Part shown: piece by piece, positions 45,062 to 53,609 of the stretch | Numbering within the stretch: the first letter of the stretch is position 1 | Layout of the letters: the number at the start of each line of letters is the position of its first letter | NCBI RefSeq assembly: GCF_004136315.1 | Contig: NZ_CP029562.1 | Span: 868,001-932,000, forward strand | Reading direction: 5' to 3' | DNA: 64,000 nucleotides | Source: Mesorhizobium sp. Pch-S | GTDB lineage: Bacteria; Pseudomonadota; Alphaproteobacteria; Rhizobiales; Rhizobiaceae | The notes under the pieces: model-generated | What the model saw: the letters and a program-made list of their open reading frames with translations, nothing else | What the model was told of the DNA's origin: nothing | Databases searched by the model: none | Made by a program: the position numbers and the translations under genes

Positions 45062-46078
45062 ATGAAGAGCGGCTTCATCACCGCGGCCGACGTTGCAAGG
45101 GAAGCGGGCGTTTCGCGTTCCGCTGTCTCGCGAACCTTTACTCCAGGCGCCAGCGTGTCGAAGGACGTGCGCGAACGCATCCTGCATGCCGCCGAAAAAC
45201 TTGGCTACCGGGTCAACAGGCTGGCGCAGGGCCTGCAGATGGCGCAGTCCAATCTCGTCGGCGTGGTCGCCGCCAACCTGACATCGCCCTTCAACACCGC
45301 CTTGCTCGATGGCATCAGCGCGGCGCTGTTCAAGCGTGGCCTGCAATGCATGCTGTTGAATGCCGAAGCCGCGCGCGACGACATCGGCACCCTGGTCAAT
45401 CAGGTTCTTGAATACCGGGTGCGCGCGGTGATCATCCTTTCAGGTGCGCCACCCGAAGAGATCATCGAAGCCTGCCTGCGCAACGACGTTCGCCTGATCC
45501 TGATCAACCGCGGCACGCTGCCGGGGAACGCCGACAAAATCGACACCGACGACCTGACCGGCGGACAGCTCGCTGCCGACCGCATGCTGGCGGACGGGCG
45601 CCGCCATGTCGCGATCGTGCGCAGCGGCAACGGCAGCGTCAGCCAGAGACGGCGCATCGAGAGCTTCGTTGCCCGCATGAGCGAGGCGGGAGCCAGGGTC
45701 ACGCCGTGGATGAGCGGGCCGAACAGTTTCGAGACGGGGCACGAAGCCGCCCGCAAGCTTCTGGCCGATCGTTCGATCGACGGTGCTTTCTGCGCGACGG
45801 ATCTCATTGCGCTCGGCTTCCACGACACCGCCCGCTTCGAGCTGGGCATCCAGGTGCCGCGTGACTTCTCCATCATCGGCTTCGACAACATCCCGGAAAC
45901 CGCCTGGCCGTCGCACGGGCTGACCACGGTCAATCACCCGATCGACGCTTTCATCGAAGCCATCCTGAACTGCCTCGACGATGAGCGGCAGTTGTCCGAA
46001 GGCGCGCTGAACTTCACGATACCGGTCGCGCTGATCGAGCGGGGCACGACCGGCGCCTTCGATGCGCCATCAAATTAG
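45062..46078 (+). CDS. LacI-family transcriptional regulator
   Basis: 338 residues. The helix-turn-helix is TAADVAREAGVSRSAVSRTF and the hinge helix follows in VNRLAQGLQMAQSN. The rest is a periplasmic-binding-protein-like ligand domain (VGVVAANLTSPFNTALLDGI, VPRDFSIIGFDNIPETAWP). LacI proteins usually bind sugars or sugar derivatives, which supports a sugar-type ligand for the divergent importer. The ATG at 45062 is preceded by a weak GGAG; upstream in-frame sequence is not conserved-looking. Divergent from the ABC operon with a palindromic operator between. Confidence 0.93.
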   Translation: MKSGFITAADVAREAGVSRSAVSRTFTPGASVSKDVRERILHAAEKLGYRVNRLAQGLQMAQSNLVGVVAANLTSPFNTALLDGISAALFKRGLQCMLLNAEAARDDIGTLVNQVLEYRVRAVIILSGAPPEEIIEACLRNDVRLILINRGTLPGNADKIDTDDLTGGQLAADRMLADGRRHVAIVRSGNGSVSQRRRIESFVARMSEAGARVTPWMSGPNSFETGHEAARKLLADRSIDGAFCATDLIALGFHDTARFELGIQVPRDFSIIGFDNIPETAWPSHGLTTVNHPIDAFIEAILNCLDDERQLSEGALNFTIPVALIERGTTGAFDAPSN

Positions 46079-46129
46079 CCGGCAGGCGGCCGCGACAGGT
46101 GCTCTGCGGCCGCCCTCCCCCGCAACGGG

Positions 46130-48220
46130 CTAGAAGCTGCCCTTCACGCCAACACCGAAGGTGCGCGGCATGGTCATGCTGGCCTCGACACCGCCGATGC
46201 CGCGGTTCTGCTGCATGTAGGTCGGCGCGCGTTCGTCGAAGATGTTCTTGACGTAGCCATAGACCTGCAGGTGCTCATTGAAATTGTAGCTCGCCCGGGC
46301 ATCGGCGATCGTATAGGGCTCGATCAGATAGCTCGGCGTGTTGGCGGTGTCGGAATAGTACCTGTCCATATGGCGGACCTCGCCGGACAGGTTGAACTTT
46401 TCCGTCACGTCCCAGCTGGCGCCGAAGCTCAACATGTAGCCGGGCGACTTGGCGAACTCGTTGCCCTCATAGCTGACATTGCTGGAAATCCTGTCGATGC
46501 GCGTGCGCAACAGGCCGGCGCTCGCCTTCAGCGTCAGATTGTCTAGGACACGATAGTCCGCCCCGATTTCCAGCCCGTAGGCATGCGCCTTCTCGGCGTT
46601 GATCGTGTAGGATTGCGCGACGCCCGAGGAGATCACGACCGGGATCGTGTACTGGGCGTTCTTGAAATCCATGTAGAACAGATTTCCGTTCAGGGTGAGC
46701 GTGTCGTCGAGCAGGTTGGCGCGGGTGAACAACTCGTAGTTCCAGAGCGTCTCTTCCTCGAATGGCATCCACTTTCGCGCATTGAGGTTCAGCGAGACGC
46801 CGCCGGGATTGTAGCCGCGGTTGACCATCGCGCCCACGGTCAGGTCGGGCGTCACGGCATAAGCCAGCGAGACTTTCGGCAGCACGGCACTGAAGGTGGT
46901 GTCGAAGTTCACCGGCTGCGGTGCAAAGACCGACCTGCCGGCGCGCTGGATCTGGTCCTGCTGATAGCGAAGGCCGCCGGTCAACGTCCACACATCGGTC
47001 AGCCGGTAGCTCGCCTCGCTGAAGAGGCCGAGATTCTGTTTGGTGTCGTCGAAGGTCGACAGGCCGCTGAGATAGAGCACCTCGTCGCTCTTGGTGTGCG
47101 CATAATACACACCTGCCACGCCGCTCAAGGCATCGCCTGGCTCGCCGAAAGTCACCCGCGCTTCATTGGAGGCGTTCTTCTGCTCGACATCGGCATCGCC
47201 GTTGTTGACGAGGCCGGTGGTGCGATGCACGGACGAAGCCGAATACTGGGTCTGGTTGAAGAACTTGAAGCCGTTGCCGACGTCATAGCTGATGTCGAGG
47301 ATGCCGGTGTTGGTGTCCTGCTTCCAGGTCGGCATCGTCGTGGTGATGTGATTGAGATCCTCGAACGGCATCGATGCCGCTTCCTGCGACGGCCGGTTCG
47401 AGCCGTTGTGCGAATAGGTGAATTTCGCCTCCAGGCCTGGAATTTCGGCCGGCTGCCACAACAGCTTGAAGCAGGCGTTCAGCGCCCGGAAATCCTGGTC
47501 GGTGTCGCCGTGCTGGAACTTGGTGCTGATGTAGTCGATGAAGGTGTCGCGGCCGGAATAGTCCACCGCCAGGCGCGCCGCGAGCTGGTTGTCGACGATC
47601 GGGCCGGACAGCATGAACGAGGCCCGCTTCGAATTGTAGCTGCCGATCTCGGCCTGATAGGCGCCCTCGGTCGTGAAGGTCGGATCCTTGGTGTTGACGA
47701 TGATGGCGCCGGCGATAGCGTTGGCGCCCTGCGAGGTCGTCTGTGGTCCGCGGAAAACCTCGATGTTGTCGACGTCCCAGACCGACGCGGCGCCGAAATA
47801 GAACTCGTTGTAATTGAGGTAGTGCCCGTCCAGATTGATGGTGGCACGCGGCACCGTACCGCCCCAGAACGAACCCTGCCCCGTGAGGGGGCCTTGCGTG
47901 TCCTGACCACGGATGATCGGCGTGCTGACGGTGTCGGTGTAGACGACATTGGGCACGTCGCGGACCACCTCGGAAACGGAAGCGTCGCCGGTCTTTTCCT
48001 TGGCGATCTGTTCGCCGGTGATGACCGAGACGGAAGAGGCCGTGTCCTTGAGACTGCGCGCGATCTTTTCGCCGGTGATGACGATGCGTTCGAGCAAGGT
48101 ACTGCTTTCAGCCGCGGCCTGCGGTTTTTGCTGCGCCGACGCCGCGGTCGCCGCGAACATCGAAACAATCGAAAGCGTGCTGGCGCCCACTCTTAGTGAG
48201 GCAAGAAAATGAGAAGGCAT
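46130..48220 (-). CDS. TonB-dependent outer-membrane receptor, ferric-chelate type
   Basis: 696 residues. Signal peptide (MPSHFLASLRVGASTLSIVS to ASAQQ), a TonB-box-like LERIVITGEK, a plug domain (VSVITGEQIAKEKTGD, FRGPQTTSQGANAIAGAIIV) and a 22-strand-type barrel ending in Phe (FGVGVKGSF). Such receptors import ferric siderophores or other large nutrients using TonB energy. It is divergent from an IclR gene and near a FepBCDG-like importer. The ATG at 48220 is chosen because the frame upstream (to 48325) lacks signal-peptide character; GGGGA precedes it. The promoter region shares an operator with the importer promoter. Confidence 0.92.
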   Translation of the reverse strand: MPSHFLASLRVGASTLSIVSMFAATAASAQQKPQAAAESSTLLERIVITGEKIARSLKDTASSVSVITGEQIAKEKTGDASVSEVVRDVPNVVYTDTVSTPIIRGQDTQGPLTGQGSFWGGTVPRATINLDGHYLNYNEFYFGAASVWDVDNIEVFRGPQTTSQGANAIAGAIIVNTKDPTFTTEGAYQAEIGSYNSKRASFMLSGPIVDNQLAARLAVDYSGRDTFIDYISTKFQHGDTDQDFRALNACFKLLWQPAEIPGLEAKFTYSHNGSNRPSQEAASMPFEDLNHITTTMPTWKQDTNTGILDISYDVGNGFKFFNQTQYSASSVHRTTGLVNNGDADVEQKNASNEARVTFGEPGDALSGVAGVYYAHTKSDEVLYLSGLSTFDDTKQNLGLFSEASYRLTDVWTLTGGLRYQQDQIQRAGRSVFAPQPVNFDTTFSAVLPKVSLAYAVTPDLTVGAMVNRGYNPGGVSLNLNARKWMPFEEETLWNYELFTRANLLDDTLTLNGNLFYMDFKNAQYTIPVVISSGVAQSYTINAEKAHAYGLEIGADYRVLDNLTLKASAGLLRTRIDRISSNVSYEGNEFAKSPGYMLSFGASWDVTEKFNLSGEVRHMDRYYSDTANTPSYLIEPYTIADARASYNFNEHLQVYGYVKNIFDERAPTYMQQNRGIGGVEASMTMPRTFGVGVKGSF

Positions 48221-48294
48221 GAAGTCCCCGATCGCCCAAACAAGAAACGCTGGCTGGGAACGGACCGTGGCTCGCGGATTGAATGATGAATTCC

Positions 48295-48322
48295 ACAATG
48301 CATAGCGCATTCCGCATGTCAA
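48295..48322 (-). promoter_or_regulatory. TonB-receptor promoter with AATGC-N5-GCATT operator
   Basis: On the minus strand TTGACA (48322-48317) and CATTGT (48300-48295) are 16 bases apart. The palindrome AATGC-ATAGC-GCATT (48297-48311) fills the spacer and touches the -10, so a bound protein would block RNA polymerase. The same palindrome occurs at 51480-51494. The remainder of the 306-bp gap 48221-48526 shows no other clear signal. Confidence 0.6.
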
Positions 48323-48526
48323 CACGAAGAGTGCCTCTGTTGATCGAGGGTGCCTATGTTGCCACAGGCAAAGGCAGCGGCTGGGGAGTGTGATTGATCG
48401 CGGGGCCGAAGCACCGTAACGTCGCCGCGTCGTTAGCCGAGATAAGGCCCTCGTTCATTCCAGCCCTGATCTTGCCTGCATGATTGCCCCAGCCACGCTT
48501 TTGCCGCCCGGTACGGAACAGAACTT

Positions 48527-49314
48527 GTGAAATCAGACCACTCCGACGACGACGGCAGCAGTGCCGGCAAACGCTCGACCACCATCCAGTCGGTATCCAT
48601 CGCCGCCCGCTTCCTCGATATCCTGGCGCGGGCCGATGGCCCATTGGCGCTGGGCGAAGTTGCCCGGCAGGGACGCACTGGCACCTCGACGGCGCATCGC
48701 TACATGCAGAGCCTGGTGCGCGAACGGCTGGTTGCCCAGGACCCGATGACCGGCCGCTACGATCTGGGGCCGGCCGCGCTCAGCATCGGCATCGGCGCCT
48801 TGCGGCGTATCGAGCCCATCGAAGTCGCAGCACGGCTGATGAAGACGCTGGCATCGGAAATCGCGGCAAGCTGTGGTGTCGCGATCTGGACCGACCAGGG
48901 CCCAACCATCATCCGCTGGTATCGCAGCTCGGATTTCTCGATCAGCACCGTCTCGCTCGGCGACGTGCTTCCGCTCGACAACACCGCGTGCGGCCTGGTC
49001 TTCCAGGCCTATCTGCCGCGCGAGACGGTCGCTGCGGCGCGCAAGCGGCAACCTGCCGCTTTCAGGGGCAACCCGCCCTCGAGGGAGACGCTCGATGCAG
49101 CGCGCGAGGCCGCCGGCGTCGAACTCAACGAGCATCTGTTTTCGCTGCTGACCGGCAAGGCAGCGCCGGTGTTCAACGCGCAGAACGAGATCGCCTGTGT
49201 CGTCACCACCGTTTCCTTCGTGAAAACGGCCGAAGCGACCGGTCATTGGCAACCTTGCGCGCCATGGCCGCGCAGGCCTCGCTCGAATCCGGAGCCTCCC
49301 GCGGCAGCGTGTGA
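48527..49314 (+). pseudogene. IclR-family regulator with a frameshift near its 3' end
   Basis: From a GTG at 48527 the frame reads an IclR regulator: winged helix (SVSIAARFLDILARADGPLA, LGEVARQGRTGTSTAHRYMQ) and effector domain (DNTACGLVFQAYLPRETV, NEIACVVTTVSFVK). At about 49243-49248 the expected C-terminal helix (LATLRAMAAQASLESGASRG) moves to the next frame and ends at TGA 49314; in the original frame translation would run to 49882 through the antisense of the monooxygenase gene. One missing base explains it and would give 262 residues, the family norm. Probable role: control of the ferric-chelate genes. Real lesion or sequencing error cannot be told here. Confidence 0.78.
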
Positions 49315-49324
49315 GGTCGGCATT

Positions 49325-50599
49325 TCAGTGGATACCCAGGTGCTCCCGCAAGGTGGAGCCTTCATAGTCGCCGCGAAACAGGCCTCGCCGCACCAGTTCG
49401 GGAACCAGTTCTTCGAAGAAAAGGTTGAGCGAATCCACCGAACCGCCGGGGAGCGCGATGAAGCCGTCGAGTGCACCCGCCTCGAAGCGCTCGACGATGT
49501 CATTCAGGACATCGTCGACCGTGCCGACGGAAACCCAGTGCGCCGAACCAACGACCTCGGGCCGTGCCAGCACCTCCTCGATTGTCGGGGCGTTGGCCGC
49601 AATGAAGCGGCGCAACAATTCGGCATGCGTCCGGCTGCGAACCGGATGATCGGAAGCCGGCAACAAGTCTGCGGCGATGCGGCTGCCTGGCGCGAGAGCG
49701 CCGGCATCCAGTCCGAGCACGTTCTTCAACGCCTCGACGCGACGTTCGCGCGTCAGATGCGCATGGGCGCGTTCATGCAGCTTCCAGGCTTCGTCCCGGG
49801 TGCCGGCCAGGAAGAAATAGAGCCCGGGCAACACGCGAACGGCATTCGCCGAGCGACCCTGCTGTACCGCCCTGTTGCGTAGATCGGTGCGCAGTTCGAT
49901 ACCGTCGCTCATGTCCGGCATGGCGGCAAAGGTCGCGTCGGCGACAGAGGCAGCAAAGCTGCGGCCGATCTCGGACGCGCCAGCCTGAAACAACGGCGGC
50001 GGGCCGGCCTCGTGTCCCGGAACGTTGAGCGGCCCCTTCACATGAAAGAACTCGCCGGCGTGATCGACCGCCTGCACCGATGCCTGCGGCGAAGCACCGG
50101 GATAGCTTGCCCAGAGTTGGCGTACGAGATCGGTGAATTCCGCCGCCTTGCGATAGCGGACTTCCGGCGAAGGCATCGGTTCGTTGCCAAAATTCTCGGC
50201 GCCCTCGATCGACGTCACGATGTTCCAGCCCGCCCTGCCATTGCTGATCCAGTGCAGGGACTGGATCTGGCGCGCAACGATGTAGGGCGGGTTGAAAGTG
50301 GTCGAGGCGGTGGTGACCAGCCCGATCTTCTCGGTCTCCCGCGCGATGGCGGCCAGCATCATCGTTGGATCAAGCCCGACATGGGTCGGCGAATGCGCCA
50401 CCATCGCCTGGTTCATGACGAGATAGTCCGGCCTGAAGACGAAATCGAGCTTCGCCCTTTCTGCCAGCCGGGCAAGTTCGACATAGTATTCCACCGGCCC
50501 CATGCCCGCCGACAGCGCCTCATCGGGGTGAGGACGCTGTCCCTTGAGCCAGGTGGGCGTCAGGCTCAGTCCGATATGCAGTTTGCCGTCCGTGCTCAT
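49325..50599 (-). CDS. FMN-dependent luciferase-like monooxygenase, NtaA/EmoA/SnaA group
   Basis: 424 residues. Group signatures: LHIGLSLTPTWLKG, DFVFRPDYLV, LDPTMMLAAIARETEKIGL, NPPYIVARQIQSLHWISNGR, GWNIVTSIEGAENFG and PPPLFQAGASEIGRSFA. Members oxidise substrates such as nitrilotriacetate, EDTA, pristinamycin IIB or sulfur compounds with reduced FMN from a partner reductase; no reductase gene is nearby. The ATG overlaps the ABC ATPase stop by 4 bases, so it is co-translated with the ferric-chelate importer. I infer it degrades or releases metal from the imported chelator. Confidence 0.9.
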   Translation of the reverse strand: MSTDGKLHIGLSLTPTWLKGQRPHPDEALSAGMGPVEYYVELARLAERAKLDFVFRPDYLVMNQAMVAHSPTHVGLDPTMMLAAIARETEKIGLVTTASTTFNPPYIVARQIQSLHWISNGRAGWNIVTSIEGAENFGNEPMPSPEVRYRKAAEFTDLVRQLWASYPGASPQASVQAVDHAGEFFHVKGPLNVPGHEAGPPPLFQAGASEIGRSFAASVADATFAAMPDMSDGIELRTDLRNRAVQQGRSANAVRVLPGLYFFLAGTRDEAWKLHERAHAHLTRERRVEALKNVLGLDAGALAPGSRIAADLLPASDHPVRSRTHAELLRRFIAANAPTIEEVLARPEVVGSAHWVSVGTVDDVLNDIVERFEAGALDGFIALPGGSVDSLNLFFEELVPELVRRGLFRGDYEGSTLREHLGIH

Positions 50600-51420
50600 G
50601 CCGATTGTTTTCCGCTGTCTGGAGTATGAATTGCGGGTGCTGGCCGGCCCTTCGGAATGACCAGCGGCGTCGAAGAGACCGGGTCGGCGATGATGACCGA
50701 AGGCAGGCCGAATACCGTTTCGACCAGCTGTTCGGTGACGATTTCAACCGCCTTGCCCTCCGCAACGATCGCGCCATCTTTCATGGCGATCAGATGGGAC
50801 GCGTAACGGCAGGCATGGTTGAGATCGTGCAGCACGGCAACGACGGTGCGCCCCTGGCGGTGAAGGTCGGCCAGAAGGTCGAGCAGTTCGATCTGATGGG
50901 CGATGTCGAGGAAGGTGGTCGGCTCGTCGAGCAGCAGGATCGGTGTTTCCTGCGCCAGCACCATGGCGATCCATGCACGTTGCCGCTGGCCGCCGGAAAG
51001 CTCATCCATCAAGCGGTCGGACAGATCCGTCATATGCGTGGCTTCGAGCGCGGCGGCGACGGCTTTCTCGTCGGCCTCCGACCATTGCCTGAGAAACGAC
51101 TGGTGGGGGTAGCGGCCGCGCGCGACGAGATCCGCAACCGTGATCGCGTCGGGGGCAACCGAGCTTTGCGGCAGCAGGCCAAGCCGCCGTGCAACTTCCT
51201 TTGCAGGGAATTCGCCAATACTCCTGCCATCGAGAACCACCCGGCCGGCCGAAGGCGCCAGCAGTCGCGACAGCGCACGCAAAAGCGTGGACTTGCCGCA
51301 GGCGTTCGGGCCGATGATGACCGTGAAGGAGCCTTCGGGGATCGCCACCGACAGTTCGGCCGAAACCAGACGCCTGTCGTAGCAAAGCGTCACGCCATCG
51401 GCTTGCAGACGATGCGCCAT
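50596..51420 (-). CDS. Ferric-siderophore-type ABC transporter ATPase (FepC/FecE-like)
   Basis: 274 residues from the ATG at 51420, preceded by AAGGAAAGG. Walker A GPNACGKST, Q-loop LLPQSSVAPD, signature LSGGQRQRAW, Walker B ILLLDEPTTFLD and switch LHDLNHACRYA are intact and of the FepC/FhuC subgroup. It is transcribed divergently from the substrate-binding protein and permease genes and leads into the monooxygenase gene. The upstream in-frame region to 51567 is the divergent promoter and not coding. Confidence 0.93.
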   Translation of the reverse strand: MAHRLQADGVTLCYDRRLVSAELSVAIPEGSFTVIIGPNACGKSTLLRALSRLLAPSAGRVVLDGRSIGEFPAKEVARRLGLLPQSSVAPDAITVADLVARGRYPHQSFLRQWSEADEKAVAAALEATHMTDLSDRLMDELSGGQRQRAWIAMVLAQETPILLLDEPTTFLDIAHQIELLDLLADLHRQGRTVVAVLHDLNHACRYASHLIAMKDGAIVAEGKAVEIVTEQLVETVFGLPSVIIADPVSSTPLVIPKGRPAPAIHTPDSGKQSA

Positions 51421-51470
51421 GTTGCCTTTCCTTGCCTGAGTGCATGCCGGAAGATTGCGACTTCTATGTC

Positions 51471-51515
51471 GCATTACGGAATGCATATTGCATTGCGGGA
51501 TACAACGCTTATTGT
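51471..51515. promoter_or_regulatory. Divergent importer promoter with AATGC-N5-GCATT operator
   Basis: AATGC-ATATT-GCATT lies at 51480-51494, matching the TonB-receptor operator. An extra GCATT at 51471-51475 makes an overlapping inverted repeat GCATT-N4-AATGC. A possible plus-strand promoter is TTGCAT (51488-51493) and TATTGT (51510-51515), 16 bases apart, followed by GGAAT; ATTGTGGAAT is shared with the TonB promoter. The site is placed to control both the ATPase and SBP operons. Confidence 0.6.
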
Positions 51516-51595
51516 GGAATAAACAAGTCAAGTTTAAAATCCGCTGCGATGACGCAGGCTGCGCCACAGCTCCCGAAAATCCCGAACAACCGCCG

Positions 51596-52558
51596 ATGAT
51601 GATGCCGATCCAGAAACTTGCCCTTGCCCTGGTGACCGTTGCGACGATCGCAACGCTCTCCGTTCGCGCTTTTTCGCAGGAGCAACAGTGGCCAAGATCA
51701 ATCGTTCAGGGGCAAGAAACGCTGACCTTGAAATCGAAGCCGGAACGGATCGTCTCGACCACGCCCAGCATCACCGGCATTCTGCTGGCCATCGGTGCCC
51801 CGGTGACGGCAAGCGCTGCTGCGACACCCACGATACTGACCGATGACAAGGGCTTCTTCTCACAATGGGCGGCTGCTGCCGACGAGCGCGGAGTCGAGGT
51901 CCTCTACCCCAATCTCAACTTCGATATCGAAGCCGTCATCGGCCGGGAGCCTGATCTGCTGATCGCCTCCGCGACAGGAGCCGACAGCGTCGCCCAGCAC
52001 AAGTCGGAGCTTCAGGCACAAGGCATCCCGACGATGGTCGTCAACTATTCGAACCAGAGCTGGCAGGAGATCGCGGTAGAACTCGGCAAGGCCACCGGCC
52101 TCGAGGCGGAAGCGAGCGATGCCATCAAACGTTTCGACGACTATGCCGCGCAGGCCGCGATCTCGATGACGCGCCCCAAAGGCAAGGTCAGCGTCGTCGG
52201 GTACAACATCGGTGGCAGCTATTCGATCGGCCGACCCGAGAGTCCGCAGGCAAGGCTGCTGACGGCCCTCGGTTTCGAGGTGGCGGGACTGCCGAAAGAG
52301 ATCCAGCGCGATGTGACACGACGTTCGGACTTCGACTTCATTTCGCGTGAGAACCTTTCCGCTGCCATCACAGGCGACAGCGTCTTCCTGCTGCGCGGCA
52401 CCGAAAAGGATGTCGATGCCTTCATCGCCGATCCCATGCTCGCCAACCTTCCTGCCGTCACAGGCAGGAAGGTCTATGCGCTTGGGCCGACCTCGTTCCG
52501 CATCGACTACTATTCGGGACGGCAGATGATCGACGCGATCGCCGGGCACTTCCGGTAG
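51596..52558 (+). CDS. Ferric-siderophore-type ABC substrate-binding protein (FepB-like)
   Basis: 320 residues. A signal peptide (PIQKLALALVTVATIATLSV, cleavage near AFS-QEQ) is followed by the class III binding-protein fold with LTLKSKPERIVSTTPSITGI, EAVIGREPDLLIASAT and a long backbone helix. The KPERIVSTTPSI motif and overall pattern resemble FepB, the ferric-enterobactin binding protein; the exact ligand is not certain. ATG at 51596, 51599 or 51602 are all possible. The gene starts the operon with both permeases, the first beginning 2 bases after its stop. Confidence 0.9.
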   Translation: MMMPIQKLALALVTVATIATLSVRAFSQEQQWPRSIVQGQETLTLKSKPERIVSTTPSITGILLAIGAPVTASAAATPTILTDDKGFFSQWAAAADERGVEVLYPNLNFDIEAVIGREPDLLIASATGADSVAQHKSELQAQGIPTMVVNYSNQSWQEIAVELGKATGLEAEASDAIKRFDDYAAQAAISMTRPKGKVSVVGYNIGGSYSIGRPESPQARLLTALGFEVAGLPKEIQRDVTRRSDFDFISRENLSAAITGDSVFLLRGTEKDVDAFIADPMLANLPAVTGRKVYALGPTSFRIDYYSGRQMIDAIAGHFR

Positions 52559-52559
52559 C

Positions 52560-53609
52560 ATGGCTTGTCCGGGCATGCGGGAAGCCGGGAAACAGGCCCG
52601 GCTTCTTCAACGAAGGCGACATTACTGGGGGCTTGCATGTGCAAGTCTCGCGCTTGCGGTTGTCGGTCTGTTCAGCCTGGCTGTCGGTTCGCGCCCGGTT
52701 CCGCTTGCCACGTTGTTCGAGACGTTCCGGGCCTATGATGCGCTCAACGACCTGCACCTCGTGATCTGGGAACTGCGTGTACCACGCACCCTCGTGGCGA
52801 TCCTTGCCGGGCTTGCGCTGGGCACCGCCGGCGCCATCATGCAGGCGACCACAAGAAACCCACTCGCCGAGCCGGGATTGCTCGGCATCAATGCCGGCGC
52901 GGCAACAGCCGTGATCACCGCGATCACGGCGTTCCACCTCACGGCCATGATCCACTATGTCTGGTTCGCCTTCCTCGGCGCGGGCCTGGCAGGGGTTGCC
53001 GTCTTCATCCTGGGACGTGCCCATGAAACCGGTACCAATCCCGTCCGCCTCGTGCTGGCCGGCGCCGGCCTTTCCGTGATGCTGGGCTCGCTGACCGGCA
53101 TCATCATGCTCAACGCGCCGCTGGAAGTGGTCGACGACTTTCGCCACTGGTGGGCAGGTTCCATCGAGGGACGAGGGTTCGATGTCGCAGGCGTGCTCGC
53201 CGTCGCGGTCACGATCGGTCTTGCGATTGCCCTGTTCATCTCAAGGGACCTGAACGCCGTAGCGCTCGGCCGCGATCTTGGCGAAGCGCTGGGTGTCAGG
53301 CTTGGCAGAACATGGATCCTCGCCTGCCTGTGCGTCATGCTCCTGGCGGGGGCTGCGACAGCGGCCACCGGGCCGATCGGCTTCATCGGACTGGTCGCCC
53401 CGCACATCGCCCGTCTCATCACCGGCCCCGACCATCGCTGGCTGCTGCCCTTTTCAGCGCTGTTTGCCGCGATCCTGCTTTTGTGCGCCGATATCGTCGG
53501 CCGCGTCATCGTTGCCCCCGCGGAAGTCGCGGCGGGGATCATCGCCTTGCTCATCGGCGGACCGTTCTTCGTCGCCGTGGTGCGCAGATACCAGCTGGCC
53601 CGGCTATGA
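52560..53609 (+). CDS. Ferric-siderophore ABC permease (FepD/FecC family)
   Basis: 349 residues with about 9-10 membrane helices of the BtuC/FecCD fold. Motifs: LRVPRTLVAILAGLALGTAG, MQATTRNPLAEPGLLGINAG and the ATPase-coupling ATGPIGFIGLVAPHIARLI. It forms half of the channel with the following permease. The start 2 bases after the SBP stop has no own ribosome site, so translation may be coupled; a later Met is possible. Stop and next start overlap (ATGA). Confidence 0.93.
   Translation: MACPGMREAGKQARLLQRRRHYWGLACASLALAVVGLFSLAVGSRPVPLATLFETFRAYDALNDLHLVIWELRVPRTLVAILAGLALGTAGAIMQATTRNPLAEPGLLGINAGAATAVITAITAFHLTAMIHYVWFAFLGAGLAGVAVFILGRAHETGTNPVRLVLAGAGLSVMLGSLTGIIMLNAPLEVVDDFRHWWAGSIEGRGFDVAGVLAVAVTIGLAIALFISRDLNAVALGRDLGEALGVRLGRTWILACLCVMLLAGAATAATGPIGFIGLVAPHIARLITGPDHRWLLPFSALFAAILLLCADIVGRVIVAPAEVAAGIIALLIGGPFFVAVVRRYQLARL

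Noticed and set aside
46583..48196. 537-codon plus-strand frame opposite the TonB receptor
   Set aside because: Shadow of the receptor; no start signal and no family features.
49315..49882. Continuation of the IclR frame to 451 residues
   Set aside because: The extra part is antisense to the monooxygenase and not IclR-like; a frameshift is the simpler explanation.
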